Origin: an uncultured Pseudomonadota bacterium
Lineage (GTDB): Bacteria; Pseudomonadota; Alphaproteobacteria; RF32; CAG-239
Length of the DNA stretch: 64,000 bases
Direction: 5' to 3'
Assembly: GCA_902799835.1 (NCBI GenBank)
Contig: CADCCF010000004.1
Coordinates: 1 to 64,000, forward strand
In this document: piece after piece, positions 24,518 through 34,467 of the stretch
Layout: every line of letters starts with the position of its first letter
Numbering within the stretch: position 1 is the stretch's first letter
Notes under the pieces: generated by a model
Told to the model about the DNA's origin: nothing
The model's input: the letters and a program-made list of their open reading frames with translations, nothing else
The model's database searches: none
Position numbers and translations under genes: made by a program

Positions 24518-25533
24518 CAGCGAACTCTCCTGCTATCAAAAGCGTCTCTAATTCCCTCACCGATAAAAATGAGCATACTCAAGCATCCTGACAATACTAC
24601 AAATATAGAAATTCCAATCCAAGGAGATTGTAAATTATCTTTTCCCTGTCTTACCAAATCACCCAAAGACGGATAATCATGGCTCAATCCCAAGCCTAAA
24701 AAATCCAAAGCCGTCAGCGCAACTATCGACTCTGACATAATAAACGGAATAAAAGTTATTGATGCCACCAATGCATTTGGCAAAATGTGTCGCCAAATAA
24801 TTCTAAAATCACTAACCCCCAACACTTTGGCTGCTTTTACAAATTCAAAATTTCGCACTCGCAAAAACTCGGCCCGAACTACTCCGGTTAATGCCGGCCA
24901 ACTGAAAAACAACATAATTATCAACAAAGTCCAAAAACCAGGTGCAAAAACGCTCGCTACAATAATCAATACAAATAACTGCGGTAGAGATTCCCAAATC
25001 TCTAAAAAGCGTTGCATTATAATATCAGTCTTTCCCCCCATATAGCCTTGCACGGCACCAATCATTATACCGATTAATGACGATAACAATGTCAATATAA
25101 AGGCAAACAATATTGATAGGCGCAAACCATATAAAATCCTTGCTAAAACATCTCGTCCCTCATCATCAGTACCCAACCAATGATTTTTATCCGGTGCTGC
25201 AGGTGTGGGAACATCCAAATTATAATCTACAGTATTAAAAGAATAAGGAATAATTGGAAACACCATCCAACCATTTTTTTTGATGTTTTGCATAATCAAT
25301 GGATCTTTATAATCAGTCGATGTCGGAAAATCTCCGCCAAAATCCGTCTCATTATAATCTGAAATTATCGGAAAATAATAACTGTTATTATATTTGATTA
25401 TAAGAGGTTTATCGTTGGCTATAACTTCAGCCAATAAACTAAGCAATAAAAAAAGGCCTAAAAGCAATAAAGAATAACGAGCACGCTTATTCTGCCAAAA
25501 AGCTCTGAACTTATCGCTCGTTAATAATGTCAC
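24517..25533 (-). CDS. yejE: oligopeptide ABC transporter permease (YejE-like)
   Basis: A 338-aa inner-membrane permease. An N-terminal membrane segment (residues ~20-38) is followed by a long periplasmic insert carrying FGGDFPTSTDYKDPLI and NHWLGTDDEGRDVLARILYG, typical of YejE/OppC. Five further membrane segments contain the EAA loop FVKAAKVLGVSDFRIIWRHI-type motif. The start is GTG 25533 behind AAGGCG. It lies 12 bases after the upstream sulfatase-like gene. Peptide import is the expected role once paired with a YejB-type permease encoded elsewhere. Confidence 0.9.
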   Translation of the reverse strand: MTLLTSDKFRAFWQNKRARYSLLLLGLFLLLSLLAEVIANDKPLIIKYNNSYYFPIISDYNETDFGGDFPTSTDYKDPLIMQNIKKNGWMVFPIIPYSFNTVDYNLDVPTPAAPDKNHWLGTDDEGRDVLARILYGLRLSILFAFILTLLSSLIGIMIGAVQGYMGGKTDIIMQRFLEIWESLPQLFVLIIVASVFAPGFWTLLIIMLFFSWPALTGVVRAEFLRVRNFEFVKAAKVLGVSDFRIIWRHILPNALVASITFIPFIMSESIVALTALDFLGLGLSHDYPSLGDLVRQGKDNLQSPWIGISIFVVLSGCLSMLIFIGEGIRDAFDSRRVR

Positions 25534-25545
25534 TTTATTATCGCC

Positions 25546-28107
25546 TTAATCAACAATCTCAACTCGTATTGTATTACCTGAACTCGCTTGAGCCTGTCTC
25601 AGCATTTCATGATATTGTTTTTTTAATTCTTCCGGTGAAAGTTGTTTGCCATTACTTTTAGGGGCAATCAAAACATTCTTTACTGCTTGTTGTTGAGTTT
25701 TTTTAGCAGTTGCAACCTTTTTCTTAACATTCTCAGCTACATCCTGTTGAGTATTTGATGCCGTTCTTTTTGCTTCAACGACCTTCTGTTGAGATGCTAC
25801 CACATTCTCTTGAGCTTTCTTTTTAGCTTCGTTAATTACTTGATTTAGATCATAACCTTGCTTAGGGTTATCCGGTTGCATCTGTTTACTCGGCACTGAG
25901 GCTGGTTCGGATTCTTTTGTTTCTTCATTCTCTTCAACAACTATACCATTATCAAATAATGTGCTTGGAATAACTTCTTCCGCTTTATTTTCAATATTTT
26001 CCTCGTCTTGAGTATTATTAATAACGACACCTTGTGTAATATTTTCAATTGCTTGATCTGCTTCTGAAGCTACTTTTGCTATTGATTCAAGAGCAACTTC
26101 GGCTTCATCTTGAATTTCATTTTCCATAACCTTCGGCTGAGCTAACTCAACCGGAATATCAGCAATGTCATTTTCAACTACTGTTTCTGATGATTGCACA
26201 TTATTATCAGAATTATCATTTTTTCGAGGCGAGTAACCGACATTTCTTGCCCAGTCAGAAAACCAATTAGTAAATTTCTTATCAGCCGCATCTACATAAG
26301 TATTATCATAGTAATCATTTTTCACCATCTTCTTAATATATTCAAGATTCTTATCGGTAGTCTTTATGGAAGCAAAATCCTTACATAATTTTTTACCAAA
26401 AAAGTGCGAACCAATAATTTGCTTGGCATCACAAACACTGTAATCAATATTATATTTTGAAGCCTTAGCCGGCTTAATAGCTAACCCGACTTGTTGCGCT
26501 GCCTGCATCTTACGATAAAAATCACTCTCGCTTAAATCATTAACCAATGCTGGAGTGCTGACACCGGCAACCACAACCGTTGTATTTTTATCCAATCCAT
26601 TAATTTCCAGTTGCTTCATAAACTTATTTAAATAACCATACATACAATTTGATTGATCAAAATAAGCATTTTGTCTTGCACTGAGTGATACTTGAGCTAA
26701 TGGTGTACTATTATCACCGACCCACTGTTTAATATGCTTTATTGAACAATATTCATCATAAACAAAAGTCTCCGATGGTAAATCAATCAAAGCAAAATAA
26801 GCTTGTTTACCTCCCTTACGATCAATATCGGCAAGAATCATGTCAAAAACATTAAAAGAATTGAATGTATTTAATTTATCGACATAAAAACTATAAGGTT
26901 TAATATCATCAAAAACATACCGAGCAATTCCCAACACCGGATTAACATCTTTAATCACACCCATCGATATAAGCCATTGCGAAGCTAAAATAATTATCCG
27001 GTCATTTAAAGGAACTTTATCAGATGGCATTAATATCGGATAATTAATCTTTTCATAACAAGAAGTTACAGTCCTACCGTTATCCAACTTACATATATCA
27101 ATTCCATTAATCTGATAAGCATTTATATTGTATCCTTGTTTCTTCAAATTTTCAAACAATGAACTCTTATCTAAATACTTTGTATCAGGATGCAGAGAAC
27201 CAAAATCAAAATAAGCGTTTTGTGTAACAACCGCAACTTCATTATTTTCTCCATTACCATCGGAATTATAATAAGCTATTAAATTATCAAAAGCATCAGA
27301 ATTACGTTCAATCATCGCATTAGGATAAATTGTAAACTTATTTTTTGTTAAAACTCCCAAGGCATTTTGCAAAGTTTTTTCAGTAGATAATGAGTTATCT
27401 TTGCTATTTAAGTTTCTTAAATTATTTATTGAAGTTAAATCTCTAAAGCTAAGAAAAACAATATTGTTGTCGGTATCTGAATCTGAAACAGAAAGATTGT
27501 TTGCTAATTGCCTGAACAACGGTTTTGATGGAGAAAAATAAGATTCTGACATAAGCCAAGCACATACCCCTACCACAGCAAGAGTTACATATAGCAATAA
27601 AGATCTCTTCAACAATTTTAAGATGATATACGAGATCACAAATACAGCACCTGCAATTATCCAATGTGAGTAGCTATACAACATTGCATTAACATCATTA
27701 CTCAGCCATTCACCAAACAAAATAAGCAACCCGGATTGCTTATCAAATGTAGCAAATTGATTAATAATACCAACCACGGTAACGGCTAGAACAGCTGCTA
27801 CAAACAAATTATCTAAAGGTAATAATATCATCATAATCAATGTGACGATAAAGCTGAAAGCTGCAATTCCGGCATAAATCATACCGGCTTCTATAGAAAT
27901 ATTGCCATAGTTGGTAAAAATGCTATAATTACCGGCATTAGCAAACAATGTAAAATCTGCCGCCAAAACCGCACACACCAACAAAGATTTAATTATCCAA
28001 TCAAATAAGAAACCACCAAACCCCCGGCCTTTATCTTCGGATGCCATTTTCTTTATTTTTTTTGCAGATTGTTTTCTGGGGTCGTCATCAATACGAATAT
28101 CATCCAT
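25546..28107 (-). CDS. large membrane protein with divergent sulfatase/phosphoethanolamine-transferase-like domain
   Basis: An 853-aa protein in four parts. There is a short cytoplasmic N-terminus and five or so membrane segments (residues ~35-190). A periplasmic alpha/beta domain follows (~205-620), whose layout recalls alkaline-phosphatase-superfamily transferases: NNIVFLSFRDLTS where a metal-binding acidic residue is usual, ILADIDRKGGKQAYFALIDL, and NTTVVVAGVSTPA. Last comes a long low-complexity E/K/Q/A-rich tail (~640-853) with coiled-coil character. The usual His/Asp metal ligands (HxxxH, GDH) are not obvious, so it may be a catalytically degenerate or very diverged member. GAGG precedes ATG 28107; it heads the yejE-yejF operon. 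Confidence 0.65.
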   Translation of the reverse strand: MDDIRIDDDPRKQSAKKIKKMASEDKGRGFGGFLFDWIIKSLLVCAVLAADFTLFANAGNYSIFTNYGNISIEAGMIYAGIAAFSFIVTLIMMILLPLDNLFVAAVLAVTVVGIINQFATFDKQSGLLILFGEWLSNDVNAMLYSYSHWIIAGAVFVISYIILKLLKRSLLLYVTLAVVGVCAWLMSESYFSPSKPLFRQLANNLSVSDSDTDNNIVFLSFRDLTSINNLRNLNSKDNSLSTEKTLQNALGVLTKNKFTIYPNAMIERNSDAFDNLIAYYNSDGNGENNEVAVVTQNAYFDFGSLHPDTKYLDKSSLFENLKKQGYNINAYQINGIDICKLDNGRTVTSCYEKINYPILMPSDKVPLNDRIIILASQWLISMGVIKDVNPVLGIARYVFDDIKPYSFYVDKLNTFNSFNVFDMILADIDRKGGKQAYFALIDLPSETFVYDEYCSIKHIKQWVGDNSTPLAQVSLSARQNAYFDQSNCMYGYLNKFMKQLEINGLDKNTTVVVAGVSTPALVNDLSESDFYRKMQAAQQVGLAIKPAKASKYNIDYSVCDAKQIIGSHFFGKKLCKDFASIKTTDKNLEYIKKMVKNDYYDNTYVDAADKKFTNWFSDWARNVGYSPRKNDNSDNNVQSSETVVENDIADIPVELAQPKVMENEIQDEAEVALESIAKVASEADQAIENITQGVVINNTQDEENIENKAEEVIPSTLFDNGIVVEENEETKESEPASVPSKQMQPDNPKQGYDLNQVINEAKKKAQENVVASQQKVVEAKRTASNTQQDVAENVKKKVATAKKTQQQAVKNVLIAPKSNGKQLSPEELKKQYHEMLRQAQASSGNTIRVEIVD

Positions 28108-28174
28108 AACTTACCTCGTTGATATAATATAAAAAACTAAGCACAGGATAATCTATATATATTTATTTTAAAAC

Positions 28175-28213
28175 AAAAATCCTCAGAGTTTGCACAACTT
28201 CTGAGGATTTTTT
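28175..28213 (-). terminator. intrinsic terminator of rpsD
   Basis: AAAATCCTCAGA pairs with TCTGAGGATTTT around a loop of about 11 bases; A and T tracts flank both sides, so it may act in both directions. Confidence 0.88.
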
Positions 28214-28229
28214 ATTGTTATTAATGCTA

Positions 28230-28841
28230 CTATCTGGAGTAAAACTCGATAACCAGATTCGGCTGCATTTGCGAAGCATAAGGAATATCCTCAAACTTAG
28301 GAACAAAAGCATATTTTGCTGAAACCTTTTTCGCATCTAATTCAACATAAGCCGGAACATCATGAGCTGAAGACTCTAAAGCGGCCAAAACAATAGGTAA
28401 TTGCTTTGATTTTGCTTTAACTTCAATAACATCACCGGCACGCAACATATAAGAAGGAATGTTAACTCTTTTGCCATTAACCAAGATATGTCCATGGTTT
28501 ACAAACTGACGAGCAGCAAAAATAGTCGGAACAAACTTTGCTTTGTAAACAATGTTATCCAAACGCGATTCCAAAATACCAACCAAGTTCTCAGCAGCAT
28601 CGCCTGAACGACGAATAGCCTCTACATAGTACTTATGAAATTGCTTTTCCGAAACATTACCATAATATGTTTTCAACTTTTGTTTTGCTGACAATTGCTC
28701 ACCATAATCCGTCGGCTTTTTGCGGCGTTGACCGTGTTGACCGGGAGCATACTCTCTTTTAGCAACTGAGCTATTGGGATTTCCCCAAATTACGCCATAT
28801 TGACGTTCTTTTTTCTTCTTTGCAGAAATAATACTTTTCAT
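28230..28841 (-). CDS. rpsD: 30S ribosomal protein uS4
   Basis: A 203-aa rRNA-binding protein that nucleates 30S assembly. The N-terminus [20 protein letters not shown], then [15 protein letters not shown], is the alphaproteobacterial form. The S4 RNA-binding domain reads [20 protein letters not shown] and [19 protein letters not shown]. The zinc-binding Cys cluster of some uS4 proteins is absent, as usual in this class. AAGGAAA precedes ATG 28841. It stands alone with its own terminator rather than in the alpha operon. Confidence 0.96.
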   Translation of the reverse strand: MKSIISAKKKKERQYGVIWGNPNSSVAKREYAPGQHGQRRKKPTDYGEQLSAKQKLKTYYGNVSEKQFHKYYVEAIRRSGDAAENLVGILESRLDNIVYKAKFVPTIFAARQFVNHGHILVNGKRVNIPSYMLRAGDVIEVKAKSKQLPIVLAALESSAHDVPAYVELDAKKVSAKYAFVPKFEDIPYASQMQPNLVIEFYSR

Positions 28842-29055
28842 ATTTAGTTTTCCTTTTATTAATTAACATTATTGTCCCGATAGTTTTGCCTTATAATTCA
28901 AGACAAACGAGGCATAAATTCAAAGCCTTCTTTCTCGGAAGTAAGCCTTTAATACAACACATTTTTCATAATTGCAAGTATTTTTTTATAATTTACTGGA
29001 TTTTGCCAGTTTTTTTGCTATATAATGTGGCTTAAATAAAATGGGGAAATTGTAA

Positions 29056-30795
29056 TTGGTTTCGTATAACGATTTATTCAATCAGGCGACAGAACTGTTT
29101 GATCAAGGAAAATTTGATGAAGCAGAAAATATATTGCGACAACTGAATAGTACTGCCGCCGACAATCCTTATATCTTGAATCTTTTAGGCTTAATAGCTC
29201 AGGCTAGAGGATTACATAATGAAGCCTGTTCCTATTTTTCCGCCGCAACACGCAATTTACCCGATCGTCCTGATTTTTACTATAATTTAGCCTATTCACT
29301 CCAACACAGCGGACAATATCACGATGCTTTACGCAACTATCAAAAAGTTTTGTCTTTACGCCCCGAACTCAAAGAAACTTACAATGAAATTGCTTGTATA
29401 TATCAAGCTATCGGACAAAATAATCAAGCAGTCGAATGGTGGAACAAAGCTTTACAATTAGCTCCGGATTATGCTATTGCTGCCATTAATTTAGCTAACA
29501 GTCAACATGATTATGAAAAATTACAAAACTTAAGTCGTCAATATTCAGGTGAAGCTTTGATATGGTATGATTTGGCGCAAATTGAATATACGCAAAATCG
29601 ATTAAAAGATGCTGAAGACCACATTAAACAAGCTTTAAATTTACTATCCAATGATGTCGAAAATAATTATCTCGCCGGTTTGATATACCTTAAGTTAGAA
29701 GATAAAACCCAAGCCCTCACTTATTTTCTCAAAGCTGAAAATTTAGATTGCAATCACTACGGCGCCAAACTTAAATTAGCTGACTTGTACAGCACTCTAA
29801 ATAATTTTGATAATGCTGAAAAGCGTTATAAACGCTTAATTGAGCTTGATAATAATCAGTTTGATGTCCATAACAACTATGCCGAAATGCTCCATCGGCA
29901 AAAACGCATATCGGAAGCTTTGGAAGAATATCGTGCTGCTATTTTGATTAATCCGCAGTCAGCGGAAGCTTGCAACAACCTTGGTGCAGTCTTGAAAGAC
30001 ACCAAAGATTATGACGAAGCTTTGGGTTTATTTTTTAATGCCCTGCACTACGCACCTGACATGAAAGAAATCTCACTTAACATTGCTGAAACTTTGGTTT
30101 TGTTAGCACGAGATAATAAAGAAAAAGCTTTGCAAATTGCCGCTAATTGGCTCAAAAATTATCCGAATAACATCTATGCCGAGCAAATGAATCATGCTCT
30201 AAAAGGAGAAAAAATTGCGAATAATAGTAACTATATTGAGAGTTTGTTTGACGCCTTTGCTGATAATTACGAATTGGTTATGCAAAATTTGGATTATTCA
30301 GCTCCGTTGGCTTTGGGAAAGTTTGCAGGAAGCTTGCAAGGCCGTATTGCAGACCTTGGTTGCGGGTCTGGGCTGGCTGGGCAAGCTGTTAAATCTGTTC
30401 AAAATAAAATAATCGGAGTTGATTTATCTGAAAAAATGCTCACCCTTGCCGCTCAAAAACAAGTTTATGATGAGTTGGTAAAGTCAGATATTATAGAATT
30501 TTTACGCCAACGTCATGACTACGATTGGATAATGGCTATAGATGTTCTAAACTATATCGGCGATTTAACGGAATTTATATCGCTTTGTCGCAATAAAAAA
30601 TTGATCTTTACCATAGAAGCTGACAATGATATTGCTGATTATCACTTGGATATAACCTCGCGTTACAAACATAATCCGGCTTATGTTGAACGACTATTGC
30701 GTGACAATGGCTTTTATAATATTGAACCCCAAAACATCACCCTTCGCTATGAAGCAGGTCTTCCGGTCGCCGGTCTATTATTTATTGTCAAGTAA
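29056..30795 (+). CDS. TPR-repeat protein fused to a SAM-dependent methyltransferase
   Basis: A 579-aa cytosolic protein. Residues ~1-385 hold about ten tetratricopeptide repeats (for example FDQGKFDEAENILRQLN and YHDALRNYQKVLSLRPEL). The C-terminal ~190 residues form a class I methyltransferase: RIADLGCGSGLAG is motif I, GVDLSEKML the following acidic strand, and WIMAIDVLNYIGDL motif IV. Such fusions usually methylate proteins or small molecules held by the TPR scaffold; the target is unknown. The start is TTG 29056 with GGGGAAA 6-7 bases upstream; an ATG at 29041 is out of use because it meets a stop after four codons. Confidence 0.85.
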   Translation: MVSYNDLFNQATELFDQGKFDEAENILRQLNSTAADNPYILNLLGLIAQARGLHNEACSYFSAATRNLPDRPDFYYNLAYSLQHSGQYHDALRNYQKVLSLRPELKETYNEIACIYQAIGQNNQAVEWWNKALQLAPDYAIAAINLANSQHDYEKLQNLSRQYSGEALIWYDLAQIEYTQNRLKDAEDHIKQALNLLSNDVENNYLAGLIYLKLEDKTQALTYFLKAENLDCNHYGAKLKLADLYSTLNNFDNAEKRYKRLIELDNNQFDVHNNYAEMLHRQKRISEALEEYRAAILINPQSAEACNNLGAVLKDTKDYDEALGLFFNALHYAPDMKEISLNIAETLVLLARDNKEKALQIAANWLKNYPNNIYAEQMNHALKGEKIANNSNYIESLFDAFADNYELVMQNLDYSAPLALGKFAGSLQGRIADLGCGSGLAGQAVKSVQNKIIGVDLSEKMLTLAAQKQVYDELVKSDIIEFLRQRHDYDWIMAIDVLNYIGDLTEFISLCRNKKLIFTIEADNDIADYHLDITSRYKHNPAYVERLLRDNGFYNIEPQNITLRYEAGLPVAGLLFIVK

Positions 30796-30832
30796 GGCTA
30801 TATTCAGACAACAAAGTATTCTTTAAAAAACA

Positions 30833-30862
30833 ACAAAAAAGGAGAGAAAAACTTCTCTCCTC
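30833..30862 (-). terminator. intrinsic terminator of the ffh-rplS operon
   Basis: On the minus strand GGAGAGAAG TTT TTCTCTCC is followed by TTTTTTGTTG, directly after rplS. Confidence 0.85.
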
Positions 30863-30882
30863 TAATTTGTTCAACACAAATT

Positions 30883-31290
30883 TTATTCGCCTTTATTCTC
30901 TTCAGCAGCAGTGTTAGCAGCTTTTACCGAAGCATTCAAATCATCGGCAATACGAGCTGAACGACCACGTAATGCGCGCAAGAAATACAACTTAGCACGA
31001 CGAACTTTACCAATACGAGCAACTTCGATTTTGGCAACATTCGGAGAATATAACGGGAATACTCTTTCAACACCCTCACCGAACGAAATCTTTCTAACGG
31101 TGAATGATGAATTTAAACCGTCATTTTTACGAGCAATGCAAACGCCTTCATAAACTTGAATACGCTCTCTATCGCCTTCTTTAACCTTGGTGTGAACTTT
31201 CAAAGTATCACCCGGTTTAAAGTTGGGCAGATTTTTGCCTTCCATCAGCTTTGCCATCTGCTCTTTTTCCATATTTTCGATAATATTCAT
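30883..31290 (-). CDS. rplS: 50S ribosomal protein bL19
   Basis: A 135-aa large-subunit protein located at the subunit interface. Diagnostic stretches are [52 protein letters not shown] and [21 protein letters not shown] short Ala/Glu tail extends the C-terminus. AAGGG precedes ATG 31290. It is the last gene of the ffh-rpsP-rimM-trmD-rplS operon and is followed by a terminator. Confidence 0.97.
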   Translation of the reverse strand: MNIIENMEKEQMAKLMEGKNLPNFKPGDTLKVHTKVKEGDRERIQVYEGVCIARKNDGLNSSFTVRKISFGEGVERVFPLYSPNVAKIEVARIGKVRRAKLYFLRALRGRSARIADDLNASVKAANTAAEENKGE

Positions 31291-31341
31291 TAGTTTTACC
31301 CTTTACTAAATTATCTGTTGTTTTCGCTTTTACACTAAAAT

Positions 31342-32025
31342 TTATTTAAGTGCAAGATATTTTTTCCATAAGTCCGGTCTGCGGCTTTCGGTTATAAATT
31401 CTGACTGAGCTTTGCGCCAATCATTGATTTTTTGATGATGTCCTGAGGTCAAAACTTCCGGTATTGTCCGGCCCTTCCATTCCTGAGGTCTGGTGTATTG
31501 CGGATATTCCAACAAACCACCTTCAAAGCTTTCGTCTTGAATTGATGCGGAATTTCCCAAAACATCCGGCAACAATCTGATAATTGCATCAAGCATAATC
31601 ATTGCTGCCTGTTCACCTCCGGTCAAAATATAGTCGCCAATCGAAACATCAATCGCACCATACTCTTCCAGCACCCTCTCATCAATACCCTCAAAACGCG
31701 AACAAATTATATTCAGTTCATCTTCTTTGGCCAATTGATGTACCAGTTCTTGGGTTAAAGGAACTCCTCGCGGCGACATATTGATAAGCTTGCCTGTTTT
31801 ATAGTTTTGTGCCAAAGCTTCGCCCAAAACATCGGCTCGCATAACCATGCCGGCACCGCCACCTGATGGCGTATCATCAACCGATCCGTATTTATCAAAG
31901 GCATAATCGCGGATATTAACTATATCCAAACTCCATTTGCCTTCCGATAAGGCTTTTCCGGTCAAAGATACTCCCAAAAACCCGGGGAAAACCTCCGGCA
32001 GAATTGTAAAAACTTTAGCTTTCAT
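31342..32025 (-). CDS. trmD: tRNA (guanine37-N1)-methyltransferase
   Basis: A 227-aa SPOUT-class enzyme that methylates G37 next to the anticodon to prevent frameshifting. Signatures: FTILPEVFPGFLGVSLTGKA, DDTPSGGGAGMVMR, NMSPRGVPLTQ, and the knot segment SIGDYILTGGEQAAMIMLDA with RLLPDVLGN. The gene overlaps rimM by 11 bases, implying coupled translation. The start ATG 32025 has no strong Shine-Dalgarno of its own. Confidence 0.97.
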   Translation of the reverse strand: MKAKVFTILPEVFPGFLGVSLTGKALSEGKWSLDIVNIRDYAFDKYGSVDDTPSGGGAGMVMRADVLGEALAQNYKTGKLINMSPRGVPLTQELVHQLAKEDELNIICSRFEGIDERVLEEYGAIDVSIGDYILTGGEQAAMIMLDAIIRLLPDVLGNSASIQDESFEGGLLEYPQYTRPQEWKGRTIPEVLTSGHHQKINDWRKAQSEFITESRRPDLWKKYLALK

Positions 32026-32542
32026 TGCTTAAAGTTTCCTCTTCTTCCGTCAGCATCATCTCAACAATAATATAACCGTCTTTAATATTGATGGTCGGAA
32101 CAAAAGTTTTGTTGAACGGCAACATTTCTAAAACACCATCCTTGGTCTTAACTTCCAAAATATCTCCGGCACCAAAATTATAAATGGCATTTACCTCACC
32201 CAAACTTTCACCTTGATTGTTTCTGACATCTAATCCGATTAAATCGGCATGATAAAACTCTTCTTCATCCAATGAAGGAAGTTTATCACGTTCAATATAC
32301 AATCCGGTACCGATATAACCTTCGGCAGTTGTGCGATCTTCTACACCTTTAATTTTGGCACGCAACAAATCTTTGGAATGTCCGACAATTTTGATGTCTA
32401 AGGTCATATCACCCTTCTCGTTGCTTAAAGCACCATAAGCGGTCAAATGTTTTTCATCTTCACAAAAACATTTGATTTTAACCTCGCCTCTTATGCCGTG
32501 AACTCCGACAATCGCGCCTAAACAAACTTTGTTCTTTTCCAT
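32015..32542 (-). CDS. rimM: ribosome maturation factor RimM
   Basis: A 175-aa 30S assembly factor. The N-terminal RimM barrel shows CLGAIVGVHGIRGEVKIKCF; the C-terminal PRC-barrel shows FYHADLIGLDVRNNQGESLG, AGDILEVKTKDG and MLPFNKTFVP. AAGGA lies upstream of ATG 32542. It is placed between rpsP and trmD as in most bacteria. Confidence 0.95.
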   Translation of the reverse strand: MEKNKVCLGAIVGVHGIRGEVKIKCFCEDEKHLTAYGALSNEKGDMTLDIKIVGHSKDLLRAKIKGVEDRTTAEGYIGTGLYIERDKLPSLDEEEFYHADLIGLDVRNNQGESLGEVNAIYNFGAGDILEVKTKDGVLEMLPFNKTFVPTINIKDGYIIVEMMLTEEEETLSNES

Positions 32543-32571
32543 TTGATTTATGCAGTCCTTAAACTTAAACC

Positions 32572-32976
32572 TTAAGCTTCAGCAGAATTTTCCTCAGCCG
32601 GAGCTTCTTTGGCAGCGGCAGCAGCCTCGGCGGCAGCTTTAGCTTTTTCTTCTTTTTCCTTAATGCGCTCTAAAGCCTTAGCTTTCATAGCGGACTTTTT
32701 CGGTTGTGCCGGAATTACCGGAGCCTTAACCAAACCTAAAGAAGATAATAACTTCTCTAATCTTTCGGTCGGTTGAGCACCTTGTGACAACCAATATTTA
32801 ACTCTTTCTTCGTTTACGGTGAAACGAGAAGCATTGTCTTGAGGCAACATCGGATTATATGAACCCAATCTCTCAATAAATCTTCCGTCACGAGGAGCTC
32901 TGCTGTCGGCAGCAACTACCTTATAAAACGGACGTTTTTTTGAACCGCCGCGAGACAATCTGATACGTACTGACAT
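32572..32976 (-). CDS. rpsP: 30S ribosomal protein bS16
   Basis: A 134-aa small-subunit protein. The conserved core is [39 protein letters not shown] and [15 protein letters not shown] long alanine/glutamate/lysine-rich C-terminal extension (residues ~95-134) is present, as is common in alphaproteobacteria. AAAGGAA precedes ATG 32976. Confidence 0.97.
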   Translation of the reverse strand: MSVRIRLSRGGSKKRPFYKVVAADSRAPRDGRFIERLGSYNPMLPQDNASRFTVNEERVKYWLSQGAQPTERLEKLLSSLGLVKAPVIPAQPKKSAMKAKALERIKEKEEKAKAAAEAAAAAKEAPAEENSAEA

Positions 32977-33020
32977 TTATTTTCCTTTCAATTTAATTTT
33001 TTATTGTTATGGCAAATCTC

Positions 33021-34409
33021 TTAAAAAGGAAACTTGCCGCCCATTCCCCCGAACGGGTTTCCGAACGGAGATTTTTTCAACATGGCAGAACCAAGCAGTT
33101 TTGACATACCACCCATTTTGCCCATTTGTTTCATCATGGTTGACATTTGCTCGTACGATTTGAGCAACTTGTTAACCTCATGAACCTCAACTCCGGCACC
33201 AAGCGCAATCCGCTTTTTGCGCGAAGCTTTAATAATGTCGGGATTTCTTCTTTCTTTTGGTGTCATCGAAAGAATAATCGCCTCTTGCTTTTTAATAATT
33301 TTATCGCCACCGGCGGCCTCAACCGCACCTGCGAATTTTCCCATCCCCGGCAACATTCCCATAATGCCACCGATAGAACCTAATTTTTGAATCTGTCTGA
33401 GTTGAGCTAACATATCCTCCAAAGTGAACGCACCTTTCATCATTTTGGCTGCCAGCTTTTCCGTCTCTTCTTTGTCGACATTTTCTATGGCTTTTTCGAC
33501 CAAAGAGACAACATCACCCTGTCCTAAAATGCGTCCGGCTAACCTGTCAGCATGGAACTCTTCTAATTCATCTAACTTTTCGCCTAAGCCCAAAAACTTA
33601 ATCGGTACTTGTGCCACCATCTTCATTGACAAGGCAGCACCGGCACGCGATGAACCGTCAATTCTGGTCAAGACTAATCCTGTTATACCGATTTGCTCAT
33701 TAAATTCTTTAGCAACTGTGCAAGCATCTTGCCCGATCATCGCATCAGCACAAAGCAATATTTCTATCGGATTAGCAATTTTTTTGACTTGTTTCACCTC
33801 ATCCATCAATGGCTGATCAATATGTAAACGCCCGGCAGAATCCAAAATAACAATATCAAAACCGCCTTTTTTAGCGACATCCAATGCACGCTTGGTAATC
33901 GCTTCCGGTTTTTCACCTTCCACAATCGGCAAACTGTGTCCGCCAATCTGCTTAGCCAATTGCTCCAATTGTAATTGTGCCGCCGGACGATAAATATCCA
34001 AAGAAGCCAACAAGACTTTTTTGTGCTGTTTACCTGCCAAACGTTTGGCGATTTTGGCAGAAGTAGTGGTTTTACCCGATCCTTGCAGACCGACCATCAA
34101 AATTACTGCCGGTGCCGGAGTATTCAGATTAAGTTGCTCATTTTCCGATGAGAGCAATTTTAACAACTCATCATGAACAATTTTTATCACCATTTGTCCC
34201 GGTTGAATTGAGCGAACAATCTTTTCGCCTTTGGCTTGTTCTTTAACTTGAGCAATAAAATCTTTTACTACCGGCAAAGCAACATCTGCTTCCAACAGAG
34301 CAATCCTTACTTCCCGCATAGTGGCATCAATATCAGCCTCACTCAACACGCCGCGCGAGGTGATTTTATTAAAAATGCCGGTTAATTTATCACTCAAACT
34401 CTCAAACAA
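33021..34409 (-). CDS. ffh: signal recognition particle protein Ffh
   Basis: A 462-aa SRP GTPase that brings nascent membrane proteins to the inner membrane. The NG domain shows GLQGSGKTTTSAKIAKRL (G1), DIYRPAAQLQLEQLA, ILDSAGRLHID (G3) and LTRIDGSSRAGAAL. The methionine-rich M domain starts near residue 325 and holds RNPDIIKASRKKRIALGAG (SRP RNA binding) and MMKQMGKMGGMSKLL. I place the start at TTG 34409 (MFESLSDKL, the usual Ffh opening) with AAAGG 9 bases upstream; a TTG at 34418 sits too close to that site. It heads the operon. Confidence 0.95.
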   Translation of the reverse strand: MFESLSDKLTGIFNKITSRGVLSEADIDATMREVRIALLEADVALPVVKDFIAQVKEQAKGEKIVRSIQPGQMVIKIVHDELLKLLSSENEQLNLNTPAPAVILMVGLQGSGKTTTSAKIAKRLAGKQHKKVLLASLDIYRPAAQLQLEQLAKQIGGHSLPIVEGEKPEAITKRALDVAKKGGFDIVILDSAGRLHIDQPLMDEVKQVKKIANPIEILLCADAMIGQDACTVAKEFNEQIGITGLVLTRIDGSSRAGAALSMKMVAQVPIKFLGLGEKLDELEEFHADRLAGRILGQGDVVSLVEKAIENVDKEETEKLAAKMMKGAFTLEDMLAQLRQIQKLGSIGGIMGMLPGMGKFAGAVEAAGGDKIIKKQEAIILSMTPKERRNPDIIKASRKKRIALGAGVEVHEVNKLLKSYEQMSTMMKQMGKMGGMSKLLGSAMLKKSPFGNPFGGMGGKFPF

Positions 34410-34449
34410 AATTTTCAACCTTTACTTTAAGTGCTTCCAATTAAACATT

Positions 34450-34455
34450 ATTATA
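34450..34455 (-). promoter_or_regulatory. candidate -10 box of the ffh operon
   Basis: TATAAT on the minus strand, about 40 bases upstream of the ffh start. No good -35 lies at standard spacing. The -35 area falls inside the hairpin described at 34468-34512, so the call is tentative. Confidence 0.35.
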
Positions 34456-34467
34456 CAAACAACTACA

